Below, piece by piece: positions 63,143 to 64,000 of a stretch of 64,000 nt of DNA. The position numbers were made by a program, and so were the translations under genes. The notes beneath the pieces were generated by a model. It was not told the origin of the DNA. It was given only the letters and a program-made list of their open reading frames with translations, and made no database searches. The first letter of the stretch is position 1. Every line of letters starts with the position of its first letter. The DNA lies in assembly GCA_016758965.1 (NCBI GenBank), contig JAEPRB010000129.1, positions 51,139 through 115,138 on the forward strand. The letters run 5' to 3'. This DNA comes from Circinella minor (lineage: Eukaryota > Mucoromycota > Mucoromycetes > Mucorales > Lichtheimiaceae).

Positions 63143-63330
63143 TTATAATCCTTTTTCACCTGCTAAACAGCGGTCCCAAAAGGTTAATGAATGTTTGATC
63201 CAAGCTTGACAATCTTCATGGAAGATGTATTCTGATGCCCTTTTAATACGATCACTTAATTTAGTATTAAGTCTCACTGAAGCAGGATCTTTGTTAACCA
63301 CATCTTTAAGTTTCGACAAAATTCCTCAAT
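63143..63330 (-). pseudogene. C-terminal tail of a DDE (Tc1/mariner-like) transposase
   Basis: The minus strand reads SKLKDVVNKDPASVRLNTKL, then RIKRASEYIFHEDCQAWIKH and LTFWDRCLAGEKGL with a stop at 63143. This fits the end of DDE-type transposases after the NPIExFWSxLK motif, and the preceding codons (YTIEEF, about 63335) are in another frame. Only the tail is in the window, and the frame is broken directly upstream, so it is a remnant. Confidence 0.55.
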
Positions 63331-63335
63331 AGTGT

Positions 63336-64000
63336 AACCCTTACATAAACAACTTTTCTTATTTTCTATTTTTATACACGAATATTCTGAATATTTATTC
63401 ATATAAGAATATTCTCATTTCTATTACCTTTTTTCATTAATCAACCGATTGTACAACAACTATATAATTATCCCCCCAAATTATAAATTAAATAATCACA
63501 TGTAATAGCTGCGCGACATTAAACAGTTGCTGCGGAATTAGCTGCGTAACAATAGAAAGTTACTGCGGAACATTTGTAAAAGATATATAAACCCCAACTT
63601 TTTTAAACCAAATAAAAATTATCAATCAGTTATTCAATCAATCTTTATTTTAAAAATATTTTCTATTGATCACTCAACACCGTATATTGGGTTGTTTTAT
63701 TTATTTTATTTTAACCAAGAGATTATCTTAAAATCCTTATTTTATTTATTTTATATATTTATTTGTTGACTACGTATTTAAAGTAGTATTTGAATTTAAT
63801 AACAACTGAATTCACATTATAAAGACTCAATACATACAGACATAATATCTCTGTACTAGATTTGATTATATTGAAATCATTATCGCTTAACATATATTAT
63901 CTCAAAAGAACTTGAGTTATCTTAATAAACAATTACGTTGTAATATACGATAATATTACTGGTGCTCACTATAAAAATACATAAGCATCTGTTGTAGCTG
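63336..64000. other. AT-rich end of the window
   Basis: No gene recognised. A short duplicated theme occurs at 63505-63580 (TAGCTGCG, TGCTGCGGAA and TTACTGCGGAAC), perhaps part of a repeat that continues outside the window. Confidence 0.4.

Noticed and set aside
1..64000. tRNA or rRNA genes
   Set aside because: I looked for GTTCGAATCC-like B boxes and for rRNA-like GC-rich conserved stretches and found none that could be supported by eye; a covariance-model scan would settle this.

Overview
The window looks like nuclear DNA of a Mucoromycota fungus (Mucorales-like). The evidence is very AT-rich DNA full of homopolymers and AT/CT microsatellites, short GT-AG introns of roughly 60-280 bp, proteins rich in Gln/Asn/Thr, a fungal velvet protein, a Crz1-type zinc-finger factor, F-box/LRR proteins and a fungal Dicer. 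No species call is made. I found no rRNA, tRNA, CRISPR array or prokaryotic signal by eye.

Layout. From 1 to 19 kb the window is gene-poor: three + strand genes (C2H2 zinc-finger factor at 3.7 kb, a low-complexity protein of unknown function at 7.9 kb, a five-exon velvet regulator at 10.9-12.6 kb) sit in long empty AT-rich spacers. A two-exon F-box protein follows at 19.0-21.3 kb. From 21.3 to 35 kb there are only repeats and relics: a 270-bp inverted-repeat element (24.4 kb), a Mutator-like non-autonomous transposon with a 9-bp target duplication (24.7 kb), an 85-93 bp tandem repeat (25.5 kb), a decayed multi-exon gene on the - strand (28.9-31.3 kb) and a Tc1/mariner relic (33.3 kb).

From 35.1 to 45.7 kb lies a compact gene cluster: an ER co-chaperone of the DNAJC3/p58IPK type (-), a divergent F-box gene (+), and a complete eight-exon Dicer (-, 1704 aa by my exon model) that converges with the F-box gene. 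Dicer makes small RNAs from double-stranded RNA, and its catalytic residues appear intact.

From 47 to 64 kb the window is a graveyard of mobile DNA. It holds a second copy of the Mutator-like element nested in a palindromic repeat, a frameshifted intron-bearing gene of unknown family, a further decayed gene, a pogo/Tigger transposase split around an intron-bearing gene of transposon type, and a 5'-truncated LINE with poly(A) and a 12-bp target duplication. That LINE sits in a 455-bp tandem array of four units. A longer LINE reverse transcriptase (catalytic box YADN instead of YADD) and the tail of another DDE transposase close the window.

Coordinates of exons come from splice-site reading by eye (GT-AG, phase checked), without transcript data.
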